A stretch of DNA of 64,000 nucleotides. It comes from Patiria pectinifera. Taxonomy: Eukaryota; Echinodermata; Asteroidea; Valvatida; Asterinidae. Under the pieces are notes generated by a model that was not told the origin of the DNA, did not search any database, and was given only the letters and a program-made list of their open reading frames with translations. This document shows, piece after piece, positions 12,101-27,100 of this stretch (its first letter is position 1; every line of letters begins with the position of its first letter). A program made the position numbers and the translations under genes. The stretch covers positions 28,885,916 to 28,949,915 of the forward strand of contig CM057148.1 of NCBI GenBank assembly GCA_029964075.1, read 5' to 3'.

Positions 12101-15100
12101 GGACATAAAAAGTGTGATGGCACATTTTAAACGTTTGGTTTAACCCTAAAGGGGCCGGGGGGGGGGCGGAATCAACATTTTCCGTGATAGCCTCTAAAAA
12201 AATTTTTTCGCGACCCGAGCTGTTATGACTTTTTAGCCTCGAGCTTTGCGCATCTTTTGATACCAAAAACATAAAAATCGGACCACGGGTTGCCGCGTAG
12301 CGAAAACTTTTCCGGCGCTACGCGCCGTGAAAACTGAATTTTTGCATATACGTTGTGTACACAGACGGAATTGCCATTCGTACATATGAATAATTAATTA
12401 GCCATAATTCCAAAACCCTTTGACCTATAGTCATGAAATTTCTTGGGTATGTTTAGGAAGAGTTGCTCTATGCATGTGCCGAGTTTCAAAATTTTTCGTC
12501 ACTCGATGGCCGAGATCTTAGGGGAGGGGCGGAATCCGCCCCCCCCCGGCTGAGAGATGGTCAAAATAACCCGGCCCCTTTAGGGTTAAACTGGTTCAGA
12601 AGCTGGACTCCGGTTAACCCTAACCACCCAACCCGTCAAAATCCCACTGCATGTTTTGTTGGAATCTGTTGGAGTGAGGACTGCACTAGTCCACTGATTA
12701 TGCTTAACATGTAGGCATACCACCATAATCAGAGTCCAACAGTTTGGGTGCTGAGTTTACCATATGGTGTTGGATTTTGCAAGAGTGAGGAAGGTTCCAA
12801 GTAAATCACTCGAGTGGTTAGGGTTAATGGTATTAGCCAAAGGTGAGGGCCATTTTCAGTGACCGGGCTCCTAAACAGGTTTTAAGCCAAACTTTTAAAA
12901 TGCTGCATAACATTGTTATTCCCATCATTTGATTTTTGGTCAAAAAAAAGTATAAAAGTTGACAAAATGTTTCAGATTTTGTTGACCATTTTACGTTATA
13001 TTGCCATCTGTGTGTTGTCCGTTTAAAAAATGACGCCCTAAAAACCTCAATTGTTGAAGATTTGGACAACTTTAAGAGTGCTGTTTTTTGCATTTATTTC
13101 CAGCAAAATGGAGAGGAAAATCAGACAGCGTAAACCAAGGCTTTTATTTTCATGTTGATACTTCTCGACTCCCTTTCTAAGGAGCTGAGGTTTAACAGAA
13201 GAAAACCAGACAATCTCCAAACAATTGCTCTGTATTTTTCCCTACAGGAAACAAGCTTATGCAGTTGGAACAAAACTCAGGTAAAATTTATCAGTGATCT
13301 CATTCGTACATACATGTACATGTGCAGAGCCATGAATTTCATCGATAACATGTCCCTGTCTATGTACATACCAAGTATCAATCCAATTGATCCGGTACTT
13401 CTGTAGATATTATTGTAGGGCTTCGAAAAATGAATCTTTAAAGGGAATGTACATCATTGGCTTTTGCTGTAATTTTCAGAAATGAACTATTTGAGGGGTT
13501 AGTATAATAGATCAAATATTGTTACACTGACATGTTTGAAGTTTTGTGTTCGAAAATGCTGGAAAAACTAAGAAAAACACAAATGTTCAAGTAGTCTGGT
13601 TCCTTGACTCCACTATGGATCAATTTATAAATGCCGGAAAATTGTAAGGTAAGGGAACCAGTCTAGCTGGCCTGCACCCGTTCATGAACATGTAACCAAT
13701 AGCAAACAAAATTTGGACTGAAAAAAGTGTAAAGTTGGAGCAGTAGTTGAAAAATAGTTAGGTTTTTCCAACGGTGGTCGGCCGACCACCGTTGGAAATG
13801 TATACAAAAATACCATTTTCTTGAAAATGACTTCACACCAGGTTCCATAATTTTACAGGATGCTTTAGACTGTCATTTACCAACATCCTAGTAAGGTATT
13901 TCGTAAAAACTTGGTAGTTTTTTTCCCGATGTTTGCAAATGTTGTATATTCCCTTTAATGTGATGTAACTTGTTCAGTGATTACACAAGTTTCATTCAAA
14001 AGATTTCAAACAACCAATCAGAGCTTGAACATCATTTGCTTGTTGTCTTTTTTTCAGGGATGGGCAATTTGGAGCGTGTTTTCTTCAGAAGGCAACCAAG
14101 GAATTTCCCCTGGTGTACTCTGCCCGCCCCAGCAGCAGGATATGGGAGGTAATGGTTGATCGATTGACTTTGTAAAACCCACATATCCATCACAGTTGGA
14201 GCTGAAGGTGCTAATCATTAATACCCTGCTCATTGGGTCAATGAAACATTCCAAGGACAATTTCAGCTCCCTGGGGAGTATACAGCTTGATGCTGCCATT
14301 TTGGCGCAAAGAAGCTAAAATCCAATCACAGTAACCTCTGGCCTCACTGGTAACCCTTTATTCCTTGGTGGAAAGAAGCAATGAGTGACAAACTGCCTTG
14401 CCCAAGGGCACACGCACCATAACCCCAGGCTGGACTCGAACCCACAACCTGCAGAATTACCCGCAGATCTTGAATTAAGTACTTAAGACTAGGAGGCCAT
14501 AATACTCTACAATTTTGCACCTTTGGGCTTGTTAGATGATATCCCTCATGTACTTTATATAGAAGGGAAAAGCCACCCATTGCTGTAAGAACTTGAAGAA
14601 GTAAGCTCTAAAACTGTGTAATTATATGATTCAATAGTCGGCGCGTGTACCAAGTCTTCTTTCAGTAACTACCAGGGCATGCAGGGTGAAGTTCTGAAGA
14701 GCACTATTTATTGAAAAGTGAATACCGGAGCACTGGCAGCTTAAAATCGCTATACTGAACGATCGCCATTATGAAAAATGTATGTGGGTTACGCGATGTT
14801 CGTTATAGCGGCATTCCGCTGTATTATGATCAGTGTTATTCTGTACAATATTTTTTTCTCTGGGTTCCTTTAAAACTGTTTTGTCTTGGTAATAGATCTG
14901 CTTCTTTAGTGATGTCATAATGCGCCTGTACGCTGCACAATTATTACCCCAGTTCATCAGGCTATGACACCAGTTTACTGCAATGTAGGGTATAGACAGG
15001 CAATCTCAGTAAAGTGTCTTGCCAAAGAACACGATCACCACGTTGCTGTTAGGGTTTGAACAGCATACTAACACATGGGTGAGACACCATAACTGTGAAC

Positions 15101-18100
15101 CAATTGTAGTAAAGTGTCTTGCCAAAGAACATAAACACCACGTTGCTGTAAGGGTTTGAACGGCATACCATTGCGTGCGGGCTAGACACCATAATTGTGT
15201 TCCAATTGTAGTAAAGTGTCTTGCCCAAGAACACAACCACCATGTCACTGTTAGGGTTCGAACCACATACTATCACATGCGGGTTAGACACCATAACTGT
15301 GAATCAATTGTAGTAAAGTGTCTTGCCCAAGAACACAACCATCATTGTTGGAATTCGAACCACATACCATCTCACACGGGAAAGACGCCATAACATGTGT
15401 ACCAATTGTAGTAAAGTGTCTTGCCAAAGAACACAAATGCCATGTTCTGACAAGGTTTGAATCACATGCTATCACACATGAGTCGGACACTGCAACCATT
15501 GGACTAGAATGCTCTGTTTATTTGACATTTAAAGGGAATATACATCATTTGCTTTTGCTGTAATTTTCAGAAATGGATGGAATTGGGGAGGTTGGAAATA
15601 TATAGCAAATATAGTTACACTGACTTTTTTGAGGTTTTGGGTTCGAAAATGCTATAAAAACCAAGAAAAACAATCATTTTCCTGTAGTCTGGTTCCCTGA
15701 CTCCATATACATGTAAGAAGAAACAGAGCAGTTTACATACATTGGGGAATTGTAAGGTCAGGGAACCAGTCTAGCTGGCTTGTACCCGTTCATTTTGTAG
15801 GTGTGTAAACGATAGCAAACAAGTGCGATGGTCAATTTGGGCCAGTATTTGTAAAAAAAACGGCATTTTTCCAACGCTGGTCGGCCGACCAGCGTTGGAA
15901 ATTGATACAAAAATACCACTTTTCTTGAAAATGACAGTATACCAGGTACCATGATTTTACAGGATGCTTTACATTTTCATTCACTAACAGTCCAGCAAGG
16001 TATTTTCAAAATGATTTGGTGCTTTTATTTTTTTGATGTTTGCAAATGTTGTATTTTCCCTTTAAATTAAACCCCATTTATGTTGATATCAGGTCAACAT
16101 TGTGGGGCAGGTCTTAGCAACGCATCAATTCAAGCATCTACTTACTGTGCCGTCACTACCTGTAGTTGGACCTGGGTGAGTTAATATTAACCCTAACTCC
16201 CTTGGCCTTTTTGCTAGGATGTAGCCTCAATCCTGCAAAATCCTCCAATTGGCCTCATGGAAAAATAGCATATAGCCTCAATCCTGCAAATTCCTCCATT
16301 ATTTCTTGAATATGGTCCATGGAGGGATGACCACTGCCTGAATCCTGCAAAATCCTCCGGCTATGTCTGTCAATAGGCTGAGGCAGAGGCAGTGACATCC
16401 TGGAGCAATGCGGAGGATGTCAAGTATTATCAAGGACTAAATGTATGCATGGCTGAGCATAAACAACACAAGGTCCGGCCCAAGACCTTGACACAGTGCG
16501 TACTCCGAAATCAGCAACGCACATTTGCCATGTAACCTCAATCCTGCAAATTCCTCCAATTTGCAAAAAGGATTTTGGAGGATTTAGGGCAGTTAGGGTT
16601 TATAATAACACCTTAATAAATCCCTGTCATATCTGATTGATGGGCCATTGACAAATGATTGATCACATGTCATTCAATTATTCATCCCAGCCCACGGCCA
16701 AGCTGCACCGCAAAAATAGAAGTTCTATTGCACGGTAAATAGAAGTTCTATTGCACGGTAAATAGAAGTTCCATTCCACGGTCACACTATTGGTGGCTCT
16801 GACCAATCAGATGACGAAGATTTTTTTAGGTGTTGTATAAAACAAACAATGAATGTTTTACATTCGTGCATTGGAAAGACTAGTTTTGTTGGTGACAGAT
16901 GGAATGTTCCATTCCACTTGGCTTCGGCTCATGGAATGGACCATTCCATATGAAACCTTATGAAATTATTTGTACCATTGCACTCATAAACATTCATTAT
17001 TTGCATAATCTCATTTAAATGGGGGGCATCATTTTCATATCTGTTATGTCTTGGACTTGTAATGGACTTGTGATGGACTTGTGATTTACTTGCGATGAAC
17101 TTGTGATTGACTTGTGATGGACTTGTGATGGACTTGTGATGGACTTGTGTTTGACTTGTGTTTGACTTGTGATTGTGTGTGTATATTGAAAGTGATCATT
17201 AGTGCTTATTAGAGAACTGTGCGCATCCATAACACTTGAACTTTAAAAATATTGCTCTTCCCTTTTCCAGACGTTCGCCCGTTTTCCCTGGCGCAGATCA
17301 CACCCAGAAATCTCAATCTCTCAACTTCGCACAACTCTTAACATTTGGCCACGGGTAAGTCCTTCAATTTCTCATTGTAAAATGACCCCAAAAAAGAGCT
17401 CACAGTTTTTTTTCTATTTCTGATTAGTCAGGGCTAAATATATGGCTCCGAGGGTAAGGGCTAATAATCACACTTATGGAAATGTGGCATGAGGAATCAA
17501 GTTCACTTGAAGATTATGTAATTATGTAATTTGTGTACTTGAAGTGTTGCTTTTCTTGTCATCATTGGGTATGTTTCCCTGTTTTTCCAGACATAACCTT
17601 CTACTTACTTGGACCACCAAAGCAATCTACGTGTTTGACCCAACTCATATCAAGGTCATGGTGTGGTCCATGGACTTCAAAGGTTTGTCAACAGGAAGAC
17701 CACTTTTGTAAATAATAAAAAATATTCCATGTTTTTTTGGGAACAACTGAGGACGCTGTTGCTGTTATGTCACTTTAAAGCTATAGTCCATCATTTGCAG
17801 CCATCTGAAAAGTAACTGGCGTAATTATTGTTGAAAAACAAACTTGGTTGAAAGATAGTAAGGGAACTAAACTCCCTGTGAAATTATTCTTTCTGGGAAG
17901 CTGTAATTTTAAAGTAATCAACGAAAGAAGGCCTTTCCTTAAGACGCACCGTATGAAAATTTAAATTAGTAGTTCGTTTTGTTATTCCGCGAAGTGCGCG
18001 CAAGCATTGGCACGACGCACAGGCGCGCGCGGTTGCTATAATTGCGTATGGCTGCAATTCAAAACATGATTCAGCAACTTTTGATTTGAAATTGAGATCC

Positions 18101-21100
18101 TAGAATGCTGTTTTTCTCGGAATATACAGCTGAAGCTGAGCTGAAACTTCATCAGGTTAGTTGTTCAGTATCCTTCATTAGATTTTGAACACTTTTGTTG
18201 CTTCAAACGAACAAAATGCACAAATTACAAATGATGGACTATGTCTTTAAGATAACTCTCTTCAGTTTAGTGGTTTTCTGTTCAAATTGTGAACCCAAAA
18301 CTCAACACAGCAAGATACAAGTGTGAACAAGGAGCTCAGTACATGTAGCTTTACGGTGTCAAGTTGCATTTTCGCAAGCCACATAAACGTGAATCTGGTT
18401 TTTTTTCCTTCGATATAGCCTGGTTTTCATTTTGAACAGTCTTCACAAATGACATTCAAAAGCTTCCTTTTTCATTATCTGAGAAGTTACTAAGTAATAC
18501 ATGTATGTAAAGTTGATGACGGGTACCCGATCCCATAATCTGGAACCGGTTCCTGACATCAGTGGTCGGGTACTTGGTTCCAATGCACAGCTCTATTTAC
18601 AAGAATTCAGTTTCATCCAAATTATGCTGAATCCTATCGGTACTTTCTGCATGTATATTTACGATGTTCACCTAAGAAGTACTAGGCGTTTGAAGTAATC
18701 TTGAAAAGTGTAAACTTTCACAATCCCTGACAATGGGCAGAGCATACTATCCGAAACATTTCTCCCGGTTCTTTACGGAACCTAACATACTCACAAAAGA
18801 GATATTTGACACATGGTGCAACTGCAAACTTACACTTATTGTATTAGGCAACAAAAAAAAAAAGTTTCTGGTTTCCCGTCTGCATGTGCGTCGCCGTAGC
18901 AATACGCGTTGGCAAAATCAAGAAGTTTTTTTTCAATGTAAGATGTCTCAAAACCGCCAAACTCACTCTTTTGATTGGAATCGTTACGATTGAGTATAAG
19001 CTTTATGTGACCTCTCGGGGCTCCCATATATTTTGCACTAAGTTTAGTCGGGCACCATTTGCAGACAATGTAGCAATTTTGTAATTGTGCGTCTGGAAGC
19101 CAGACTGAGGGAGCGATGGCCGTGTATATGGAACCTGTAAACGCTTTTTAATCAGCACAAAAAGGAGCAGACTAATGACCAGAGTGGCAGCACATGCACG
19201 ATGTCGATGTCACTGTATGGTCTGATGTTACTGTTTTCTCTGATTTTTGTTTTGACTATCCAAATTTCCCAAAGAATGTTTGTGTCGGTCGAGATTGTAA
19301 GAGGGTGCAGAATTCTCATGCCTTATGGCCTTACTGAGGTCTAGCTCCACTCTGAAACCGGAGACTTTTTTTTTTTTGGCCTTGTCTCGAGTGTGTCTGT
19401 GAGTTCCACTCACACTAAAAAGATACATTAATTTGTTCTGTTGTTGTTTGTAGATATACTTTGGGCATGTGTCTACAAGTCTAGAGTGTATTGTCTCCAT
19501 CCAAACTCCCAAGTCCGATGCTACACATTGCTAAGTGCGGAACGTTGTATCTCCAGACTTTTTGCGCTCAGTTTATGGGAGCAGTGCGCGCAAGCAGCAG
19601 TCTACTTCGCGGAGCGGGTCAAGCAAGGCAACGCGCGTCGGTACGTCCCCCGCAGCTTGATTCAAGAGGTTAATTACCAGTTGATGGATGGCAACGCGGA
19701 CGTGGCGCTGATGGGAAAGATGGAGGAGTTGCTAAGCAACATGGAGGAGGACGGTCTATCCACTCCGGGAAGCAGTCGCCGTAGCAGCCTGGAATCCTCC
19801 GAGGGATTCCGGCTAGACTCCGGCATCTACATGGTACGCAACCGCGCAGGCAGCGACGATTCGGTGGAAGATTTCCCTATCCAGAAAATCCGACCTAATG
19901 TCGTTGATCAGGAGACCCAGATGGATGATGGGATTGAGGGGTACGACGCAAAAGACGATGGAAAGTCCGATTCAAAGGTTAACCAGGACAACGCTGTAAA
20001 CTTCCTTGACACCCTAAATCAGAAAGTAGCAGCCCTTGCTCTCTGCGAACCTTTGGAAGAGGAAAAAGAAAGTGAATACGTAGACCAGGAGCACAACTTT
20101 GAATTGGACTATGACAAGGATGTAGCAACGCTCTCTTCCGGGAGAGCCCAAGCATCGCCAAGGTTTCAGAAAGAAGCAGCTCAAGACAAAACAGAGATGG
20201 AGAGCGTTGAAGACTTTGATGAGGAGGTCGAAGTGGATGATAGTTTTGTCATGGAGGAGGCCGAAGAGATAGAAGGACCGGGGGATTTGGCTAGCGGCCC
20301 GGCTGGCATCAACTGGGGGTTCAGTCAGGGCAAGCTGGGGTTACGAAGACAAAGCTCACTCCTGGAAGAAATCGCTGAGGTTAGTGGAACACGGGTGTCA
20401 CACAGATTGAAACCCTCTAGTCTTTGGTCCAAGACTGAATTGATTTCATTCTATTAATACAGCCGGTCCTGATGTCTGGCAAACGAGGTTTAGCTGTCAC
20501 AGTGGAAGAGGGCGCAGACAAGGTATCATGGGAACTTTGGCAGTGCTACCTCATGTCCGGGCTTTACATAGATTAAATACAGAGTGAGTGGGGCACATGT
20601 ATGCTCGGATTACCTGGTTAGCACTGTCATGGTTCCGAAGACTAGTCTTGGTTCATCTTGTTTATAGCTCTTTCTGCCTATGTGACAGCTTAACTAAGTG
20701 TCAGGAACCTGTATTAGGGGAATAAAGTCTACATTCGGGCTTGGAACAAGACTAAAACCCTCCTGCTGTCTGAACAGCCACAGACAGTCAAAAACTCAAT
20801 AAATAGACTTGTTCAAATATTGCCCCCAATTTACCAAATTTGGTTGTTCTCATTTTGTTTGCAATTGATTATGTATCCATGAACATGTGCAAGCCAACTA
20901 GTCTGGTTCCCTGACCTCACAATTCTCGATGTCTATGAATTGCTTTGTTTCGTCTGAAGTAGGGTCAGAGAACCAGACTACAAGAACATATTTCTTTTCT
21001 TAGTTTTTCCAGCATCTATGAACGCAAAATCTAAACGGGTCAGTGTATCAATATTTGCTATAAAATACACGTACCAACCCCCAAATCCATCCATTTCTGA

Positions 21101-24100
21101 AAAGTACAGCAAAAGCAAGTGTTGTATATTACCAGGTGAAAACATACCGGAACCTTTAAGTAATGACTCAAACTTTTTCTTTGTATTTGTTCAATACATT
21201 TTTTGAATTTGATTTTGCTCATTTTTGTACCAGAAATCATCTGAAGGCCAAACAAACGTATGTATTGCATGCAGTTGTTTATGTGTTTTCGCTCTTGCAT
21301 GAGAGATGCCACCATTTAACCCTACATGTAACTCCCTATCATAATTTACTAGGAACCATACCCATCCTGGCAAATTCCAATTATGGGAAACTGCACGTAC
21401 ACACATATTTCTGACTTTGATTCTGGAGGTGTGCCAACCCAATGTAAAAGACTGTCAGTTTACGGGTGCTGTACCCATCTTGACAGATTTCAGCAAAACA
21501 TGCCATTGGGGTTTGATTGGTTGGGGGAGGTTACGGTATCACTCTTCATTGAAAATGCATGTAGTCATGGTAGTGGTTGTTTTTATGCAAGAAAACTAAC
21601 AACAATTCAAAGGTATCTTCTCTGAGTAATCCTCGTTTGCCATTTTCTAGGCTAGCAGCATAGCTAATGTTTTCTAGTATCATGACATTGGTGTGATCCC
21701 TGGCTCCATGGCATGGTTAATGGTTTCTGACTAGCTCCCTTTGAACAAGGACATTGACAAAATGGAGAACCGCAAAGGCTGGATAGCTCAGTTGGTAGAG
21801 CACTGGAACGGTAATCCGGAGGTAGCAGGTTCAAAACCCGCTCTAGTCCATTTCTTTGTTCAACTTTATTGACACAACATAAATTCAAATTCCAAAGGTT
21901 GCCACCTTAGCATCATGGACACACTAACTTACATGTAACATAATAACAGATAAGTACATTGTAACCCCTCATTGGTAAAACTGCCAAACATGAAAAGTGT
22001 AGTACGTCTGTGTCCCACGTTTCAGCCGAGTGGCTCATGGGACACAGACACACTACCTTGGTTGACTGCTGTTATGTGGGATATGCGCCCCAGGGGGTTA
22101 AAAACGCCATAGGCCTATCCCACATCATAGCAGTCAACAATTAAGTGCTTGGGAGGTGTTAAACACTACATTTAAGACCGGTTGGAGTCTGGATGTTGAT
22201 AATTAATACCCGAGCCAAAGGCGAGGGTAATTATCAGCATCCGGACTCCAACCGGTCTCAAACAGAGTGTTTAATACCGGCCAAGTACAATGTACATATC
22301 ATTCCCATTCATAAATACCTGTTTGGTCAAAAAATCAAAACTTTTCGGTCCAAAAGTCAAAACAAGTCAAAAATAATCTTCAACGATTTCGATCAACAAA
22401 ACACCCTTCTACATGCTATACAATGGTCCCTCTGGTAAACAACTGCTTATGGGGATTGATGCGCGCATCGAGCATACTGCGTGATGTGGCATACAACGCA
22501 GATGTACCAGTGTAGTCTGAATTTAGGACTATGAAATACTGACTCACTGGTAGTATTGCGCATGCCTACATGTATGTGAGGATAGTGAACGTTCAACCAC
22601 TGAAATGGTGCTGGCACCAGATTTCATAGAGTCAATATTTCATGTGACACTGGAAAAGTGTTTAAGACCAGCCAGCCATGTCTTTATCAACCGTTTAAAA
22701 CAGGCCACGTGACGGGCTCTCGACCAATAGCAATGTATTCTAGTTTAATTATAACATACTGGTGCATGTGTAGCAGTACAGCCTTACAGTGTAGATGCAT
22801 GTTGTAAAATAGTGCCTTCAGTGTGGGCTTTGAAGACTTAATTTTCCATCCTACTGGCTTGCAACTTTTTTCCTTGGATCAATTGATTTCCTTACAAGTG
22901 TTTCAGTACACACATACTTGTTCCGTAGTTGTGGGGACTAAACATGAGTTGTCCCATGTACTATTGGGACCGAAGATGCTGTGGGGACAGCAAAAAGTCC
23001 CCCCAACTCAGTCCTAATTACCCTAACAATAAAAACTTCCCCATAACGCGGTGACGGCCCACCCACACATGCCATTAAACATTGAAAAACACTACTGGGT
23101 GAGTAAAAAATAAAATAAAAAAAAGGAAACCCAAATAGTGCCCCCCTATTTTTAAAGCCCGAGTCCATCATTTGCAGCTATCCAAAAAAAGTAACTGGCG
23201 TAATTATTGTTGAAAAACAAACATACTGGTTGAAAGATAGTAAGGGGACTAAACTCCCTGTGAAATTATCCTTTCTGGCAAGCTCTCATTTTGAAGAAAT
23301 CAACGAAAGAAGGCATTTCCAACGGTGCTTCTTAAGAAGCACCGTAGGAAAATTTAAATTAGTTGTTCGTTTTGTTATTCGGCGCAGCGCGCACAAGCAT
23401 TGGAACGACGCACAGGCGCGTGCGGTTGCTATAATTCGTCGGATCAGTGCACGACATCGCGTAAAGCTGCAATTCAAAACAATTTGAAACATGATTTAGC
23501 AACTTTTGATTTGAAATTGAGATCCTAGAATGCTGTTTTTCTCGAAATGTACAGCTGAAGCTTACATTGTAGCTGAAACTTCATCAGGTTAGTTGTTCAG
23601 TATCCTTCATTAGATTTTGAACACTTTTGTTGCTTCAAACGAACAAAATGCACTAATTACAAATGATGGACTATAGCTTTAAAAGAAGTTCTGCATGTAG
23701 CGCTTTCCAGATCGACATGTACGATATGAAAGCCCAACTAATAAGCTTTAGTTTAGCGAAAGAATCATTCATATCACTCATGTACTGGTACTTTTCCAGT
23801 TGAGGAATTTTGGACCGCGTAACATTTTTGGAAAAAAAAAAGATTGACGCGCATGATTAAAATCGACGCGCGCGCTGACCAGAGACCAACTTATTTTTTT
23901 TTTGGCCGAACTGGCACTTATCATAACATTTATTGAAAAACCTGCTGCTTCCAATGTTTAAATAACATGCTTCATAATGTCAAGAGTTTATAGTCTTGCC
24001 CTGCCTTCTACATGTACATGTACTTGGCTACCCCAGAGACAATATGGGATTATTGTGATACATGTATCATTTTTAGGATATGACTGGTTTCATTTTTACT

Positions 24101-27100
24101 GAAATATCACGTACATGTATCTTAAATGTGATCCATGGACAAGGTTGAAAAATGGTGTTTGTGTTCAAAAGCACATGAGCGATTTGAATGATTATTTCAC
24201 TAATTTAACCAATTATCTTATCTAGCTTAAAGGAAGCTTTGTTATTGGTCTCTCATATCCTAGATCTGGAAAGTCCTGCATGCAGAATGTCTCCAAAAAA
24301 AAAAATAGGTGGCACCATTTGGGTTTCCCTTTTTTTGACTCGCCCTGTGTAAAGTCTTGTTGCTTGGCCAGTTGCTTGTTTGTAGTGTTTGCTCCGTGTA
24401 CTAGAATATAGTGTAAACATGTAGTTTGACTAATGAATTAGTTAAAAATATCAGAAAGAAGCAAGGCCAAAACTTCATGCCTCATAGACCAGGAGCTCTC
24501 CAAAGTCGTCACAAAACGCTCAAGTTAGGCAAGAAGTCCATAGAGTGGACATTATGTGCACAGGTACATGTGTTGTTTGTATGCACGCTGGCCAAATTTT
24601 AAGAACACTAGGTGTTTCGCACACCTTGTCATGTATTTTCACTTAAGGCTGGCTGTATCGAGTTCGCATGGGAGGCCGTGTTAACACGCACTGGCTGTTT
24701 TTATACAGAGGCACGACTGACGGGTGAAGACGTTAAGATTGCCTCGACTCACCTCCGGGTGATGTCTAGACACGCTAGTCCCTCGGGCCTTTTGTACACA
24801 CACACAAAGTCTGTGAGGTCTGTGGAGGCAGACCGTGTGTTAGTCTTGAAATGGCCATTATGCACAGCCTATTGTTACATGTACATATGAGGTTTCGGCA
24901 AGAAATATTGTACAAATAGTGTTGCATTGACTCTTGCAAATCAGTATTGTGGCATTTGGTATTTGTGGCATTTGCAAAAATCAACATTTTCGGCAAAACT
25001 AATCTTAGCGCGAAGTGGTGAACAATAACATTTTCTAAAACTTAACAAAATATTGGGAAGTTCTTGAAGATTTTCCTGAGTAGGGCTGGGTTATACTCCG
25101 CATGCCGTAGTGTAATTTGTAATCCTTTGTGTAATTATTTTAGGCATTGGTCAAAGAGGGGGAGCTAGACAACAGCATTGCCGAGTCCCTCAACTCTAGC
25201 AGTGACGATCCTGTGATAAATACGCTGACAGACCACAGGACAGATGGCAAAGGGGACAGTCAATCTAGCCAAGGGAAGACGGAAACCAGTTCCCATGGTA
25301 ACCAAGGTGGCTCAGCCAATCAGTGCAAAGCAAATTTGGGTGGCGCATCATCGCACGATGCAGCCACTTCTAGTACATCTAACGGCAGCTCATGCCAGTT
25401 TGACCATTCAGGAACGGGCGGTGAGCAAAATCACACACCTGATTCAGGCAGACCAACTTCAAATGCTAACTCACTTACTACACAAGAGCGTTATTCTCAA
25501 TTGGGCCAAGCAATTCCAACTGAGGCAGCCTCATCGCTGAAGTCATTTAGGTATGGCGAAGATCCCTCTTTTGATAAGCCTTTGAGACCACATCATTTAC
25601 CGCTAGAGCCAGCATCAGGTATTGATCTCAAAAGCAGCTCCTTCTCAGAAGGAACGGAACATGCCTTGGAAGACTGGCCAGTCGTTCGACGGTCAATCTC
25701 CATGCCAACGGCTGATCGCATGACCAGCCCTGATGTGGACGGACGCAGGCCCAGGAAGCAGTCGTACTCCAAGGACAAGAAACGCTCCAAGAAAAGCAGA
25801 ATTATTGATTTCGGTGAGTGTAACAGATTTATAGTGTGACCTAAAGTCACACAAATGTATCATTTACAGTGGACGCAGTGCACGAGTGCAGTTTACAATG
25901 TAATTCATCAGTCATGAACGTACATGTGTAAGTATGTTGGCACTTGATGACTGACCTACCACTGTTTCATGATTGTGAGTCTAGGAACTAGTCTTTGAGA
26001 TGTTTGCATTGAATGTCCAGGGGCCGATTTCACAAAATGTTAAGACGCGACTAAGGAAGGGTGACACCTCTTAACTCGTGACTCTTCCTAGGAGCGATTT
26101 CACCAAACTTAAGAAGCTTTCAACACATCCTAACTTCCTGCCGCTGAATTCGCCTTAACTTAAGATCGAATTGAGGATCCTCCTATCTCATTAATGTGTG
26201 CATTAAATTGTATATCATCTGAAAATCATTGCTACATGTATGTCTTGCAACACTCTACTGTACACGTATTTTCTTGTTTTTTGTACATTCACCTTAGACA
26301 AACCACAATCTCCTTCCAAATCACCGAAGACCGATTCCGCATTTGCTGCAGCAGTAACACCCAAGGACCCTTCAAAGCAGCAGGCCCAAAACCCACCAAC
26401 AAGTACCCCAACCAAACGGTCCCAAAGTCTCACCTCTGACCCTACTCTTCCGCAATCACCGACTTCCGTCCCCTCCAAGAGGCCCAGCCAGCCAGAGATC
26501 CCCCCTCACATCCAAATGGACTTTCTCAGATCCAGCAGCTTCAGCACTGAAGCTATGGGTGGGTTGGGAACGTTCGATTCCAGTGAGGAGATGTTCTTGG
26601 GCGGGCCCTCTATGATGTTTTCCATGGCCGGGCCAAAACTTGCCGCTCAGTTTTTCGCACCGTCTTTTTCTGCAGTCAAAGAAAGGTAACAGATGAACAC
26701 ATTTTTGTAACTGATGATGATGTACATGTAGTTGACATGTATTTGTATAAAGATGTTTTGGTCCTGTTTAAATTCATATCGGTGATGAGTTCCAGACAAG
26801 TTGCGGACATTGTATCAGGTATAAGTTGCAGGATTCTGAACAACTTCCCCGCAATCTTCCCGCAATGAAGTTATCAGTATTGGTGAGTCTAGCAGTTGCT
26901 AATGAAAATTTCCCCAGAACATGTCTGGGACAAGTACAGAGCTTCTACTAGACAGTGGTGCGCTGTGGTCCAATGGTTTTAGGTTTTGACCTATGTGCCG
27001 TTGTACTCGGGTTCAAACCCTGACAAGGAACATGGTGGTAGTGTTCTTGGGCAAGACACTTTACTACAATTGCCTCTCTCCACCCAGGAGTATAAATGAG

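Larger units (their letters stand above)
23095..24347. mobile_element. Mariner-like MITE (CTGGGTGAGT/CGCCCTG ends), interrupted
   Basis: A diverged copy of the 42952 element: left CTGGGTGAGTAAAAAA after TA, right GACTCGCCCTG. Shared internal blocks include TTCTGCATGTAGC and ATGAAAGCCCA. It is interrupted by an AGCTATAGTCC-family element (23156-23678) and by the right half of a Harbinger-like MITE (about 23812-23906). Confidence 0.65.

Noticed and set aside
15001-15445. CRISPR-like regularly spaced repeats
   Set aside because: Units of about 100 bp differ throughout, the genome is eukaryotic with spliced genes, and there are no cas genes.
15006-15563. Several overlapping open frames on both strands
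   Set aside because: All translate the 100-bp SINE-tail array.
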